Of a stretch of DNA of 64,000 nt, positions 28,347 to 38,115 are shown one piece after another. The stretch comes from Prochlorococcus sp. AG-402-L09. Lineage in GTDB: Bacteria; Cyanobacteriota; Cyanobacteriia; PCC-6307; Cyanobiaceae. The first letter of the stretch is position 1; the number at the start of each line of letters is the position of its first letter. A program made the position numbers and the translations under genes. Location of the stretch: contig QCIK01000005.1 in assembly GCA_003216715.1 (NCBI GenBank), positions 1 to 64,000 of the forward strand. Direction: 5' to 3'. Under the pieces are notes generated by a model. It had not been told where the DNA came from. It was given only the letters and a program-made list of their open reading frames with translations, and did no database searches.

Positions 28347-28489
28347 TATTTCATCAATACCTTTCTATTCACTACTCTGCAAAACGGATTTCTTGCTTTT
28401 GCAACTTGATCGGCATCCTCAAATCTATCTACATGAACTATTTCTTTGATGACCATCCCTCCAACGAAACAAGAAACTTCGACTTTCAT
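28343..28489 (-). CDS. 48-aa small protein with a perfect Shine-Dalgarno
   Basis: MKVEVSCFVGGMVIKEIVHV... then DRFEDADQVAKARNP and VVNRKVLMKY. AGGAGG lies 6 bases before the ATG, unusual in this AT-rich genome and strong support for translation. Compact alpha/beta composition, soluble. Too short for the ORF track. The overlapping plus-strand ORF 28307..28495 is rejected. Function unknown. Confidence 0.6.
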   Translation of the reverse strand: MKVEVSCFVGGMVIKEIVHVDRFEDADQVAKARNPFCRVVNRKVLMKY

Positions 28490-28715
28490 TGTTGACCTCC
28501 TCCCGGTTTGGAATCAAGAGTTCATCTTTAATTGATATCTCTATGAAAACCCATTCACCTTTCTCAAGCAATAGAGCATCAGCATTACATCAATAATCAT
28601 TCTGTCAGGTTCTTTTTTGCTGTGTGCGAATCTTTTTGACAACGTCTACAAGATATACATTAAGGATATGATTGGATTTGTATTTATCCGGAACTAAAAT
28701 GAGGATTGCTTTTTG

Positions 28716-29462
28716 CTAGTACTTATCAAGCTGGTTTAGAAATTTTCTACTTCTTTCATGCTTTGCATTAGAGAAGAAAATATCTGGAGTAGTTGTTTCT
28801 ATAACTTTGCCTGAGTCCATAAACAAAACCTGATCACTTACCTCTTTAGCAAAACCTATTTCATGTGTTACTACAATCATTGTCATTCCTTGCTTAGCAA
28901 GTCTTCTCATCGCATCAAGTACTTCGTTTATTCGCTCTGGATCTAGAGCGCTAGTCGGTTCGTCGAATAAAAGTAATTCAGGCTTTAAGGCTAGAGCTCT
29001 TGCAATCGCTACTCGTTGTTGCTCTCCACCACTAAGTTGACTTGGATATTTTTTTGCATGTGAATCTATTCCCATTTGGCTCAAGAGATACATACCATAT
29101 TCTTCAGCTTCAATTTGACGACGTTTTTGTACATGTACTGGAGCGAGAGTGATATTCTCAAGGATTGAAAGGTGAGGAAATAAATTGAATTGTTGAAAAA
29201 CCATTCCTACTCTTTTTCTTATTTTTTGGATTTTTCGTTCATTATGATCAGGATCTATTTTAATTCCTAGAACATTGACTTCTCCCTTATCAAAAGTTTC
29301 AAGGCCATTGAAAGTACGAATTAAAGTACTTTTTCCTGACCCTGAGGGTCCCATAACTACAAGGACTTTGCCTTGATTGACGGTAAGAGAAACATTATCA
29401 AGAGCTAGCAATCCTTTTGTATAAGACTTGGTTAAATTTTTAGCAATAACAATAGGTTTCAT
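28716..29462 (-). CDS. Polar amino-acid ABC transporter, ATP-binding subunit
   Basis: 248 aa. Walker A GPSGSGKST, Q-loop FQQFNLFPH, signature LSGGEQQRVAIARAL, Walker B LLLFDEPTSALDP and switch His in VVTHEIGFA. This is the GlnQ/AapP/BgtA-type ATPase energising uptake by the two upstream permeases. It is the last gene of a four-gene operon (binding protein, permease, permease, ATPase) with gaps of 3-18 bases. Confidence 0.95.
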   Translation of the reverse strand: MKPIVIAKNLTKSYTKGLLALDNVSLTVNQGKVLVVMGPSGSGKSTLIRTFNGLETFDKGEVNVLGIKIDPDHNERKIQKIRKRVGMVFQQFNLFPHLSILENITLAPVHVQKRRQIEAEEYGMYLLSQMGIDSHAKKYPSQLSGGEQQRVAIARALALKPELLLFDEPTSALDPERINEVLDAMRRLAKQGMTMIVVTHEIGFAKEVSDQVLFMDSGKVIETTTPDIFFSNAKHERSRKFLNQLDKY

Positions 29463-29468
29463 GAATTA

Positions 29469-30503
29469 TCAAAAATTGGCCGGATTAATTGTCATTCTTT
29501 TTTCAAGATGTCTTGCGAGAACAGCCATGATTGTACAAACCAACCAATAGACAAATGCTAGCCAAACATAAACTTCAATATATTGACCAATAAATTCTGG
29601 ATTAGCCAGGATACTTCTTCCTACTCCCAGTAACTCGACTAATCCTAAAATGGCCATTAACGATGTATTTTGAAAAAGTCCGATAGATTGATTAGTAAGA
29701 GCTGGTAATGCAATGCGTAAGGCTTGAGGAATTAATACAAGTTGAATGATTTGGTATTGATTAAGGCCAAGACTATTTGCTGCGTCTATTTGCGTTTTAG
29801 GGATTGATTGCAAGCCGCCACGAATGTCTTCTGCTATGTAGGCAGAGACAAATAGGGTGAAAGCAAAAATAGCTCTCCAAACACGATCAATTTCTATTCC
29901 TACTGGAAGAAATAAAGGTATCAGTAGTTGTCCAAAAAACAGGACTGCAATAAGAGGAATTGCTCTCATTACATCTATATAGATTGAACTTAGCTTTTGA
30001 ATTAATGGTAATGAACTCTGGCGACACAATGCTAAGACTATACCCAATGGCAAAGATAATAATGAACTACAAGTAGTTAGGAGAATAGTCAGTGTTAATC
30101 CACCCCAATGTCTACTCATTATAGGTGTTAAGCCAAAACCACCATATAGTAAATAAAGTCCGAGAGGTATAGTGCTTATCCAAGCCATCAATAGATTTTT
30201 ACGTAGCCATTTCCACTTAGGGCCAAAAAGAGTGATGATGCTTATGACTAGAAGACTAATAATCCAAATAGCAGGTCTCCAGTGTTCATTAGATGGAAAA
30301 CTACCAAATGCGAATAAAGGAAGATTTGATCCTACTACTTTCCAATTAGCGTCAAAAATAAGCCATTCAAAAGTATTTAAACACACTAAACTAATGATCA
30401 ATAAGAGAACTAAACTGAGAAAAGTATTGAATAAATTTGAAGATAAATTTCTCCTTATTTTTTGAAAGTAAATAATAATTGAACTTATACTGATATTCGT
30501 CAT
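29469..30503 (-). CDS. Amino-acid ABC transporter permease (AapM/NatH-like)
   Basis: 344 aa. Several membrane helices, with the polar amino-acid permease EAA region AYIAEDIRGGLQSIPKTQIDAANSLGLN and IIQLVLIPQALRIALPAL. The long N-terminal part before the ABC permease core (about 100 residues with two to three helices) is typical of the AapM side of the AapJQMP system. Forms a heterodimer with the 30507 product. 3 bases from that gene. Confidence 0.92.
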   Translation of the reverse strand: MTNISISSIIIYFQKIRRNLSSNLFNTFLSLVLLLIISLVCLNTFEWLIFDANWKVVGSNLPLFAFGSFPSNEHWRPAIWIISLLVISIITLFGPKWKWLRKNLLMAWISTIPLGLYLLYGGFGLTPIMSRHWGGLTLTILLTTCSSLLSLPLGIVLALCRQSSLPLIQKLSSIYIDVMRAIPLIAVLFFGQLLIPLFLPVGIEIDRVWRAIFAFTLFVSAYIAEDIRGGLQSIPKTQIDAANSLGLNQYQIIQLVLIPQALRIALPALTNQSIGLFQNTSLMAILGLVELLGVGRSILANPEFIGQYIEVYVWLAFVYWLVCTIMAVLARHLEKRMTINPANF

Positions 30504-30506
30504 GAA

Positions 30507-31406
30507 TTAATTATATTTTCGTGAGTTAAGGATTGTTTTATTAATTATTTCCATGCAATTACATATCAATAGATTTAATAATAAAAAACTAGTAAGTAAT
30601 ATAAGAAAACACTCAATTGCTCTCCCTGTTTGATTGATAATAGTATCATTTATTGCATAAATATCTGAATATCCTACTGCTATAGCCAAAGTACTATTTT
30701 TAGCAAGATTCAAATACTGACTTGTTAACCCTGGTAAAATTGCTGGTAATGCCTGTGGAATTATTATACTTAGAAGACCTTTTTTTTCAGAAAGTCCTAA
30801 ACTTCTAAAAGCCTCCCATTGCCCCTTTGGTACAGACAGAATTCCTCCACGAATTACTTCAGCTATGTAAGCACTTGTAAATATACCTAGACCAAATAAT
30901 AATGCTGAAAACTCAGAGGATAGTGTTAATCCTGATAACTCTATTCCTTGATTCGAAATTTTAATTATATTTTTTATATGGATAAATGTATTATCTTTGA
31001 AACCTAAAAACCCAATAAAATACCAAAACATAAGTTGAAGTAATAGAGGGGTTTGTCGAATTATGGTTATATACCCCGCTGAAAGTAGACTTAGTAAAGC
31101 ATTTTTACCTGTTCTGGCGAAACCTATTAGTGTTCCTAAGACAGTAGCTAACATCAAGGAAGAGACTATCACTTTGAGGCTATTGAGCCATCCAATAAAC
31201 AATGCCCAAGCATAGTTATCTGAAGATGAATAGGGTAAGGGATGTTCAGCTAAAGCAAAACTGGCTGGCTTGAAAAGCCAATTAAAATTAAAACCTAGAC
31301 CAGTTCTAGTAAGATTAATTGTTAGATTATTAATTAGTAGTCCTACCAGACTAATAACGAAAAAACAAATTCCAAATTGTACAAATATTTTTTGGCTTTT
31401 CTTCAT
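30507..31406 (-). CDS. Amino-acid ABC transporter permease (AapQ/NatG-like)
   Basis: 299 aa, inner-membrane permease with TSAYIAEVIRGGILSVPKGQWEAFRSLGL (EAA loop that docks the ATPase) and ITIIRQTPLLLQLMFWY. N-terminal helix, then a periplasmic segment, then the core. Partner of the 29469 subunit. Second gene of the operon, 18 bases after the binding-protein gene. Confidence 0.92.
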   Translation of the reverse strand: MKKSQKIFVQFGICFFVISLVGLLINNLTINLTRTGLGFNFNWLFKPASFALAEHPLPYSSSDNYAWALFIGWLNSLKVIVSSLMLATVLGTLIGFARTGKNALLSLLSAGYITIIRQTPLLLQLMFWYFIGFLGFKDNTFIHIKNIIKISNQGIELSGLTLSSEFSALLFGLGIFTSAYIAEVIRGGILSVPKGQWEAFRSLGLSEKKGLLSIIIPQALPAILPGLTSQYLNLAKNSTLAIAVGYSDIYAINDTIINQTGRAIECFLILLTSFLLLNLLICNCMEIINKTILNSRKYN

Positions 31407-31424
31407 TCTAGAAATAATTTACTT

Positions 31425-32504
31425 TTAGTTAAACGGCGGAGAAATATGTACGCCTCCCTTGTTATATAGCTCATTTAAGCCCCTTGGGATGGGTACTTCA
31501 CTCTCTTGCCCCAAATGTCTATTATAAATCTCTCCATAATTTCCAGTGGTTTTAATTACCTTAACTACGAAGTCATTGCTAAGACCAAGTTTTTCTCCGA
31601 GCCCTCCGTCAATACCTAGAAATCTTCTTAATGGTTTTAATTGAGGATTCCTATTTGCAAGTTGTACTTTTTTATCAATGTTTGATTTTGTTATTCCTTG
31701 CTCTTCTGCTGATATGAGAGCAAAAACGACCCATCTCATTGCATCACCGAGTTTCTGGTCTTGACCATCAGAGGCTGGAGCCAGTGGTTCTTTACTGAGT
31801 ACATCTTTGAGAATAATATGGTCTTTTCGATTTTTAAAACCTGATCTGGCTGCTGCTAACTGTGAACGATCAGAAGTCATAGCTGAACAACGACCCTGTA
31901 AGTATCCTGCAACTACTTGATTTAGATCTTGGTATTTGATTGGAGTATAAGGAAGCGAGGCACTTTCAAATGCATCATTTATATTTTGCTCCGTAGTTGT
32001 ACCTGACCCTACGCAGATTGATTTATTTGCAAGTTCTTCAAGACTATTGATTCCACTATCTTTCTTGACCATTAATCCTTGACCATCATGGAAAACGACT
32101 GGGCCAAATGTTAGTCCATTGCCTCCTAATGAATCTCTACTAAGAGTAAAGGTGGTATTTCGTGATAAGAGGTCGATATCACCAGTTTTAATAGCTGTGA
32201 ATCTTTCTGCCGCAGTTAGAGGTCTATATTGGACTTTTGTTGAGTCTCCTATTATTGCAGCAGCAAATGCTTTGCATATGTCTATATCTAATCCTTGATA
32301 ACTACCATCACTCTCAAGAAAACTAAATCCAGGAATTTTGCCACTAACGCCACATATCAATTCATTTCTCTTTTTTATGAGATCAAGTCTCGAACTATTT
32401 TCCTGACTAGGGCTCGCACACCCAGTTAATAGAATTGTCATACCAACTATTCCTGAAACCAATCGACGCATAATTTTTAAATCACTAGAACTGATCTTCG
32501 CCAT
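31425..32504 (-). CDS. Amino-acid ABC transporter substrate-binding lipoprotein (AapJ/NatF-like)
   Basis: 359 aa as listed. A start at the internal Met of MRRLVSGIVGMTILLTGC (32471) would give a standard lipoprotein signal with the lipobox LLTGC, and I prefer it. The mature protein is a family 3 periplasmic binding protein: KKRNELICGVSGKIPGFSF, GLDIDICKAFAAAIIG, TTEQNINDAF. General or neutral/acidic L-amino acids are the likely ligands. First gene of the operon, so its promoter lies in 32505-32630. Confidence 0.92.
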   Translation of the reverse strand: MAKISSSDLKIMRRLVSGIVGMTILLTGCASPSQENSSRLDLIKKRNELICGVSGKIPGFSFLESDGSYQGLDIDICKAFAAAIIGDSTKVQYRPLTAAERFTAIKTGDIDLLSRNTTFTLSRDSLGGNGLTFGPVVFHDGQGLMVKKDSGINSLEELANKSICVGSGTTTEQNINDAFESASLPYTPIKYQDLNQVVAGYLQGRCSAMTSDRSQLAAARSGFKNRKDHIILKDVLSKEPLAPASDGQDQKLGDAMRWVVFALISAEEQGITKSNIDKKVQLANRNPQLKPLRRFLGIDGGLGEKLGLSNDFVVKVIKTTGNYGEIYNRHLGQESEVPIPRGLNELYNKGGVHISPPFN

Positions 32505-32630
32505 TTTTTTCTATTTTTAGTACAACTAAAGAAAATCTTTTACTTTTTCTTCATTGAAAGTTGTGATATGAAAAATAGAATTTGAAAAGACTCTTGCCTC
32601 TATAGGCTAATACGGCATCAGAAATTTATT

Positions 32631-32837
32631 TTGTGTAGATTTGAGATATTGTTGACTAATATTATCGAGTACGCTTTGAAGATAATCTTTTTAATTTTTA
32701 TTCTTTGTGGTCTCACTTTTCCTAGTGTTCGTATCACCCTTGCAGCTGTGCTAGAAGGTACTTCTGATTATCTATATGATTCAGCAAAGAAGGAAAAAAC
32801 TTTTATTCCATATTGGATAAAAAAAATCAGTGATTAA
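32631..32837 (+). CDS. Small membrane protein, uncertain start
   Basis: 68 aa from a TTG. There is no in-frame ATG near the 5' end. One hydrophobic helix (about 8-38, IIEYALKIIFLIFILCGLTF) then a charged tail ending KKEKTFIPYWIKKISD. Composition is plausible for a real protein, but the start is doubtful. It is divergent from the transporter operon. Confidence 0.35.
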   Translation: MCRFEILLTNIIEYALKIIFLIFILCGLTFPSVRITLAAVLEGTSDYLYDSAKKEKTFIPYWIKKISD

Positions 32838-33075
32838 TAATTATTTCTTCCTCAGAGTTTTATTCCTTTGTTTAATCTCATTCATATTTAGATCAATTCT
32901 ATTTCGCTTCATTTAATCCTGTTGTATTGCAGGTGTGCTCATAAGGCACATTCAAATTTTCTCATTGTCAGGAGAAAACAAAAGCTATTTTTTAGAAATA
33001 AATGCAAAAGATGTTTTTCGTCCCAACCATTAGTGCCTTTGTATAGATGTTATATACTATATATATAATAGTTAT

Positions 33076-33960
33076 TTGGAAATGAAACCTTTTTGCGTTG
33101 TGATTTCAGCTTTATTTCCTTTTCAATTATTTAGCACAGTGAACGCAAGCGCAATACATCCTGAGTTTTTAGCTGAGAAACACGCTGCGGCAATCAATTT
33201 AAATGCTTTAGGTTCAAAAGAATTTTTAAAGTTAGAAGGTACTTGTGGACGAAATACTTCTTGTACTATTGGAATTAATGGTGAAAGTATTTTGACTAGT
33301 AATGGACTACGAATCAGTTCAGATAGGATTATTGGGTGGACATTAACTAATGCTTCCAATCGAGGAGGTGTATTGCTAGTGGGAAAAAATGAAGACTATA
33401 GGTTTTTAATTAAATATTTTAGTGGATCAGGTAAACGAAGGATTAGTGAATTTGGTTTTTTCAATTTTAAATCTGCTCAAAGTTTTTTAGGTTCTTTGGA
33501 ACTGTTATCTGGTCTTGCGGCTAATCATGATCAAGCTGGAGCGACTACTAAATGTAGCTCAAGTGGAAAAGATGCATTCTCGGGAATGGATAATATTTCT
33601 ACGGCATCTTTAAATGAAAATAGAGATACCTTTACCAGTGCAAGGAATAGACAAATTGGTGGCATAGTCGGCGGTTCAACAGGAGCAGTAATAGGTGATA
33701 TTGTTGGATCTACAGCTTCAATTGCTACAGGTGCAGTACTAGGAGGTATTACAGGCGCTGTTATAGGTGATTCACTTGGACGTACCTCAGGAGGTTTGAG
33801 TTTAAAAAGAAATGTTTTTAGTGATATTCGACCAATTCCAGCATCTTCTCAAGCATTTTTCGATGATTCCTTTAATTATAGATCAGATTGTATTGACGAA
33901 TCTTCTAATAATATAAAAGTAGAACTTAGTAATCCTATCCCAGTGAATGTTCCTAATTAA
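33076..33960 (+). CDS. Secreted protein with paired-Cys domain and C-terminal glycine zipper
   Basis: 294 aa. Signal peptide MEMKPFCVVISALFPFQLFSTVNA. Residues about 50-150 form a domain with CGRNTSCTIGI, GLRISSDRIIGW and FGFFNFKSAQSFLGSLELL. Residues about 195-240 are a glycine zipper (GGIVGGSTGAVIGDIVGS, then GAVLGGITGAVIGDSLG), a membrane-inserting or oligomer-forming motif. The Cys domain recurs in the gene at 60230 with the zipper placed inside it. Probably periplasmic or outer-membrane associated. Function unknown. Confidence 0.7.
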   Translation: MEMKPFCVVISALFPFQLFSTVNASAIHPEFLAEKHAAAINLNALGSKEFLKLEGTCGRNTSCTIGINGESILTSNGLRISSDRIIGWTLTNASNRGGVLLVGKNEDYRFLIKYFSGSGKRRISEFGFFNFKSAQSFLGSLELLSGLAANHDQAGATTKCSSSGKDAFSGMDNISTASLNENRDTFTSARNRQIGGIVGGSTGAVIGDIVGSTASIATGAVLGGITGAVIGDSLGRTSGGLSLKRNVFSDIRPIPASSQAFFDDSFNYRSDCIDESSNNIKVELSNPIPVNVPN

Positions 33961-34039
33961 TTTTTTAACTTGTAAAATATTTGAAAATTTGATAGGACCA
34001 ATAATCCAATTTATAGATATCAATTAAAGATAAGAAATT

Positions 34040-35968
34040 TTACTTGATTTTTTCAATTACTAATCGATTAATATAAATACTTGATCCATTATCAATATAA
34101 GAGCGTGCTTCGTAACCTTGTAAACAGTTATCTTTCTTTGAACTTTTGATCAATAGTTCAGTAACCTCTCCATTGCCTATGTTCAAATTGTTTGATTTTA
34201 ATTTTTTAAATTGTTTATCTTTGGATAGACATCCTATCTCTAAAAAATTATCAGATAAAGTATTATTGTTAATTAAAGAATAGAAAATTTTAACTTTATA
34301 CTTGCCATTGCCAAGTTTAACATAGGGACCGTGGCTAGCAAACCCCTTATTTTTAGCAAAGAGAACCCCATTTTGTTTTAGTTGTTCTCTTGAAGAAGAT
34401 GGTAATTCATTTCCATACCAATATAGAGTGTTTTTGTAATTAGTTAGGATATCAAATTCAAACTCTGAGATTTTTGAATAATATTCAATGAAATCTTTTG
34501 CATTATTTTTTAGTTCCTGAATTTCAATTCCAACATTTTTACATGTTTTATAATTTTTAAATTTAAAAGGTAATAAATATTTTTGATTATCTTTTTTTAA
34601 TAGATAAAAATTATCATACCTACTATTTAAAGTTCCTATATTCTGCATCCAAAGTCTAGGCGAACCTGATGGACTTAAAACTACAATATCTATCCTCGGA
34701 TCTTTTAATTTTGCAGCTGAAATATTTGCATCCCAATAGTCTTGAATTCCAATTCCAATCCTTTGATCCTTATCTTTTAATATAACTGATTTATTAATGC
34801 AATTTGCAATTCCATTACTATCTATTGTTTGAATGGATTCTTTTAATGAATTAGTATTATATTTAATAAATTCGTAATATGGTAAGAAAGAGATTGTAAT
34901 TCCAAGAATAGTTATAAATTTTGGAAATCTTTTATAAGATATGCTTATTACATATATTATATTGACTATAAAAATAATAATGTTAGCATAAAAATATCGA
35001 TAATAAGCAACGTCAACTATTCCACGTAAATTAATTAATATGATAAATAGTAAAGTCGATGATATCGAATTAATTTTATTAACTTGTTTTAGTAAGTCTG
35101 GGATATTTGGATTTTTAAAAAGAAATATACTTAGAAAGCCAAAAATAAAAATAAATGGCGTTGTTCTCAAATTAATAGTTAAAATGTGCTCGAATGCAGA
35201 GAATAATGGTATATTATTTTGCCAAATAAGTCTTTCTCCAAGGCCATTTAGATTTAAAAATTTATTGTCAGAAAAATATCCAATTATAAGTCCAGAAAAT
35301 ATAGCGATAGTATAATTTATATTATTTCCATGATAAAAATCTTCAAAAGTTTTTTTAAGACCTTTATCTAGCCAATTTTGAATTAAATATCCAAATATAA
35401 ATGAAAATATAACTAGTAAAGTCACTCTGGTACTAATGGCACTAAAGAAACAAAGGAGAAATGTATAAAAAGTTGAACCAAAATTTGTTTTAAATGTACT
35501 TTTTATTAGTTTAGGAATAACTAAAAGTGTTGTTAATGTATAGGCAAAATGGTTATTCTCAATACGATATAATGGCATCAAACCACTTTTATAAGATGGG
35601 ACAAAAAGTAGAACTACAATTGTGCTAATTATGTATGATTTAATATTAGAAGTAGAATATAATGTTTTAATATAATATTTTAATACATATAGAAGTAATA
35701 TGATTTTACTTATCGCAAGTATCAATATTGTATTGTTAATATCAAATTTTTTTCGAAATAAATAATATATAATTTGATCAGGAAAATATGCAGAAGCTGG
35801 CATTTTGAGCCATCTATCGCCATGTGAAATATCTCTAAAATATGAATTTTGAAATATCTCTATATATAGAGAATCACTATTTAGTTTTAAGCTATAAAGT
35901 GATAGTATTATAAATAATAAAGATATACATACAAGTAAAATACTATAAAATATTCTTCTTGATTTCAT
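34040..35968 (-). CDS. Large multi-pass membrane protein of the glycan operon
   Basis: 642 aa. About ten hydrophobic helices lie in residues 1-370 (the first at 6-26, ILLVCISLLFIILSLY), and the early loop has RDISHGDRWLKMPASAYFPD, reminiscent of GT-C transferases that act on lipid-linked sugars. The C-terminal ~250 residues are soluble. It may be a glycosyltransferase or a glycan-modifying enzyme; the assignment is by topology and context only. Last gene of the operon, overlapping the previous one by 4 bases. Very AT-rich and Ile/Asn/Lys-rich. Confidence 0.7.
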   Translation of the reverse strand: MKSRRIFYSILLVCISLLFIILSLYSLKLNSDSLYIEIFQNSYFRDISHGDRWLKMPASAYFPDQIIYYLFRKKFDINNTILILAISKIILLLYVLKYYIKTLYSTSNIKSYIISTIVVLLFVPSYKSGLMPLYRIENNHFAYTLTTLLVIPKLIKSTFKTNFGSTFYTFLLCFFSAISTRVTLLVIFSFIFGYLIQNWLDKGLKKTFEDFYHGNNINYTIAIFSGLIIGYFSDNKFLNLNGLGERLIWQNNIPLFSAFEHILTINLRTTPFIFIFGFLSIFLFKNPNIPDLLKQVNKINSISSTLLFIILINLRGIVDVAYYRYFYANIIIFIVNIIYVISISYKRFPKFITILGITISFLPYYEFIKYNTNSLKESIQTIDSNGIANCINKSVILKDKDQRIGIGIQDYWDANISAAKLKDPRIDIVVLSPSGSPRLWMQNIGTLNSRYDNFYLLKKDNQKYLLPFKFKNYKTCKNVGIEIQELKNNAKDFIEYYSKISEFEFDILTNYKNTLYWYGNELPSSSREQLKQNGVLFAKNKGFASHGPYVKLGNGKYKVKIFYSLINNNTLSDNFLEIGCLSKDKQFKKLKSNNLNIGNGEVTELLIKSSKKDNCLQGYEARSYIDNGSSIYINRLVIEKIK

Positions 35969-36696
35969 GCCTTGTGATCAAGAAAATATTGAAGGTCTTC
36001 TGGTGTACCAAGGCCATACATGTTTTGCCCATCTTTATCTATATTATATAGTTCTATTCTTTGTTTATTTTCTATCATATATTTATAGACAGGCGCTACA
36101 TAATACTCTCCTTTTGACATATTTTCATCGACAATCATTTGTTCGGCATATTTGCAAAATATTTCACCTCTTGAAAAATTATATATTCCTACTGTCGCTT
36201 GATTAGAAACTACTACTTTCTCTACAACATCAATTATTTTTCTATTATTGTCAAATCTTATATAAGACCATTTAGGGTCATCCGATAACATTGTCATTAT
36301 TTGACCTTGTACATCTGATTTTTGACAAAAATCTAGATAATCATCTATTGATATATTCACCCATTGATCCGAATTAGCTATCATTAATGGCTGATCATTA
36401 TTTATATACTTCTTGCTTTTTAAAACAGAACATGCAGCACCTTTTGTGATTTCTTCTATTGGAATAATAATACAATTTGGACATAATACTTCCAGCAGCT
36501 TATCAACTGAATATTTTCTTATATGATCTTTTTGTACAATAAATATAAACCTATGTGGAGTATTTGGTTTAAGATTCTCAATGACTAATTGGATCATTGT
36601 TTTACCATTTATTTCAATCAGTGGCTTAGGTTTACTAAAACCCTTGTTCACAAAACGACTTCCTTTGCCAGCCATGGGAATAACAATATTTAGCAT
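35965..36696 (-). CDS. Sugar-phosphate nucleotidyltransferase
   Basis: 243 aa GT-A-like fold. N-terminal signature IPMAGKGSRFVNKGFSKPKPL (shown in part) binds the NTP and metal. IANSDQWV provides the metal Asp. It should couple a phosphorylated sugar or polyol to an NTP, giving an activated donor for the neighbouring transferases. The substrate cannot be told. Its paralogue at 37045 lacks the signature. Confidence 0.85.
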   Translation of the reverse strand: MLNIVIPMAGKGSRFVNKGFSKPKPLIEINGKTMIQLVIENLKPNTPHRFIFIVQKDHIRKYSVDKLLEVLCPNCIIIPIEEITKGAACSVLKSKKYINNDQPLMIANSDQWVNISIDDYLDFCQKSDVQGQIMTMLSDDPKWSYIRFDNNRKIIDVVEKVVVSNQATVGIYNFSRGEIFCKYAEQMIVDENMSKGEYYVAPVYKYMIENKQRIELYNIDKDGQNMYGLGTPEDLQYFLDHKA

Positions 36697-36712
36697 CTGA
36701 CTAATTAATTTC

Positions 36713-37036
36713 CTAATTAATACTTATCTTATCATTAGGGTTAGAAGGGTACTTAACTACCACTAATGAACTATCTTCAATACATTCGAATGCAGAGATA
36801 TCTCCAGGCTCAAGCAAAATAATTTCATTCTTTGATAATACTTTATTATACATCTTGATTACACCTGAAATGACAACAGTTATTTCCCAGGTGTATTGGT
36901 GGACTGATTGATCTTCTCTTTCTCCTTTTTTATATGATTTAATACCTACTTCAATTTCTTTAGTTCTTAATATCGAAGGAAAAAAGTCTCCTATAATCCA
37001 ACCCCTAGTATATTCTTTTAATTTAAAATACTTCAT
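36713..37036 (-). CDS. Cupin-fold protein
   Basis: 107 aa single-domain cupin: VHQYTWEITVVISGVIKMYNK as the first motif (His and Glu) and LEPGDISAFECIEDSSLVVVKYPS as the second. The length suits a small sugar epimerase or isomerase-type or regulatory cupin. It lies between two nucleotidyltransferase-like genes, so a role in sugar-nucleotide conversion is likely. Confidence 0.75.
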   Translation of the reverse strand: MKYFKLKEYTRGWIIGDFFPSILRTKEIEVGIKSYKKGEREDQSVHQYTWEITVVISGVIKMYNKVLSKNEIILLEPGDISAFECIEDSSLVVVKYPSNPNDKISIN

Positions 37037-37044
37037 TTATATAG

Positions 37045-38115
37045 CTAATTAATAAATTCTTTTATAGATAAAATTTTCATATTTATAAATTCAATTATAT
37101 GTATTAATTCTATAATCCTGTTATCTAAGTTGTTTTTGATATGGCAAATCATGGTTTTATTATCTATGAAGGATGAGCTAATTATTTCCATTCTATTCTT
37201 AGAATTAGAATCAAATAAAGTTTCATAATATTGCATTGCATTTGTATGCCCATTTATTTTCTCATTATTTGCTAAGTAAAGTGTTATTTTATTATCGATT
37301 AATTGTGATAATTTAGACTTATCTCGTGAGTTAAGATGATGATAATAATCTTTGATAGTTTCGCAATTGACATTTTTTTTATCATCTAAATATTTCTTAA
37401 ATTCATCTTTAACGCTATTTGCATAAAAATTAAAATAATTTTTCGTTGGGATTTTTGAAAAAGCTACCTTATAGTTATTGATAATTAATTCATTCATGCA
37501 CGGTGCTAAATAATATCTATTATTAACTAAATCTCTTCTAATAATATTTCTTTTAATGCTATCAGTCATTAAATGCCCTGTTGAGAAATAGTATGAACTA
37601 GTTAGTGCATTTTGGCTAATAGGAACTTTTTCTATCACTCTTGTTATGTAGTTTTTTTGATTTACTTCAGCATATGACCATTTTGGATGAACTGATTTGA
37701 ATCCAATTGTGCCTCCCGCTGCTTTCATATCTTTGAAAAAATTGATATGATAATTTAGATCAGTATCAATATATTGATCTGCTGATGTCACTAGAAATGG
37801 CTCATCAAGATTGTATCTGTCCATTCCCATCAAAACAGCACAAGGCATTCCCATCGTATTATTATTTAAATTGATAATGTTTATCTCTGTGTTTGTATGT
37901 AATGATATAATTTTATCAATATAATTCTCTTGTATATATTTATCTGTTGATATTATAAAATATCTTTTTGGCTCAGTATATTGTTCTATGTGTGTAAGAG
38001 ACCAGGATAATATAGATCTATCTTGTATATGATCTAAAATATTAACTCTATTAATCGAGTCTATATCTTTAGCTTCTTTTTGAAATCCATAAATTGGAAT
38101 GATTATGTTTAACAT
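37045..38115 (-). CDS. Degenerate nucleotidyltransferase fused to SnoaL-like domain
   Basis: 356 aa. Residues 1 to about 235 follow the fold of the gene at 35965: LNIIIPIYGFQKEAK, TMGMPCAVLMGMDRY, TSADQYIDTD, HPKWSYAEVNQ. The NTP-binding GxGxRF loop is missing, so catalysis is doubtful. Residues about 255-356 read as a SnoaL/NTF2-like cone: YYHHLNSRDKSKLSQLI, INGHTNAMQYYETLFD and IIELIHIIEFINMKILSIKEF. I do not know this fusion from described enzymes. It is 1 base from the HAD gene. Confidence 0.75.
   Translation of the reverse strand: MLNIIIPIYGFQKEAKDIDSINRVNILDHIQDRSILSWSLTHIEQYTEPKRYFIISTDKYIQENYIDKIISLHTNTEINIINLNNNTMGMPCAVLMGMDRYNLDEPFLVTSADQYIDTDLNYHINFFKDMKAAGGTIGFKSVHPKWSYAEVNQKNYITRVIEKVPISQNALTSSYYFSTGHLMTDSIKRNIIRRDLVNNRYYLAPCMNELIINNYKVAFSKIPTKNYFNFYANSVKDEFKKYLDDKKNVNCETIKDYYHHLNSRDKSKLSQLIDNKITLYLANNEKINGHTNAMQYYETLFDSNSKNRMEIISSSFIDNKTMICHIKNNLDNRIIELIHIIEFINMKILSIKEFIN

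Noticed and set aside
28307-28495. 62-aa plus-strand ORF
   Set aside because: It is antisense to the 48-aa gene with AGGAGG and reads as a shadow (Cys/Phe/Leu-rich).
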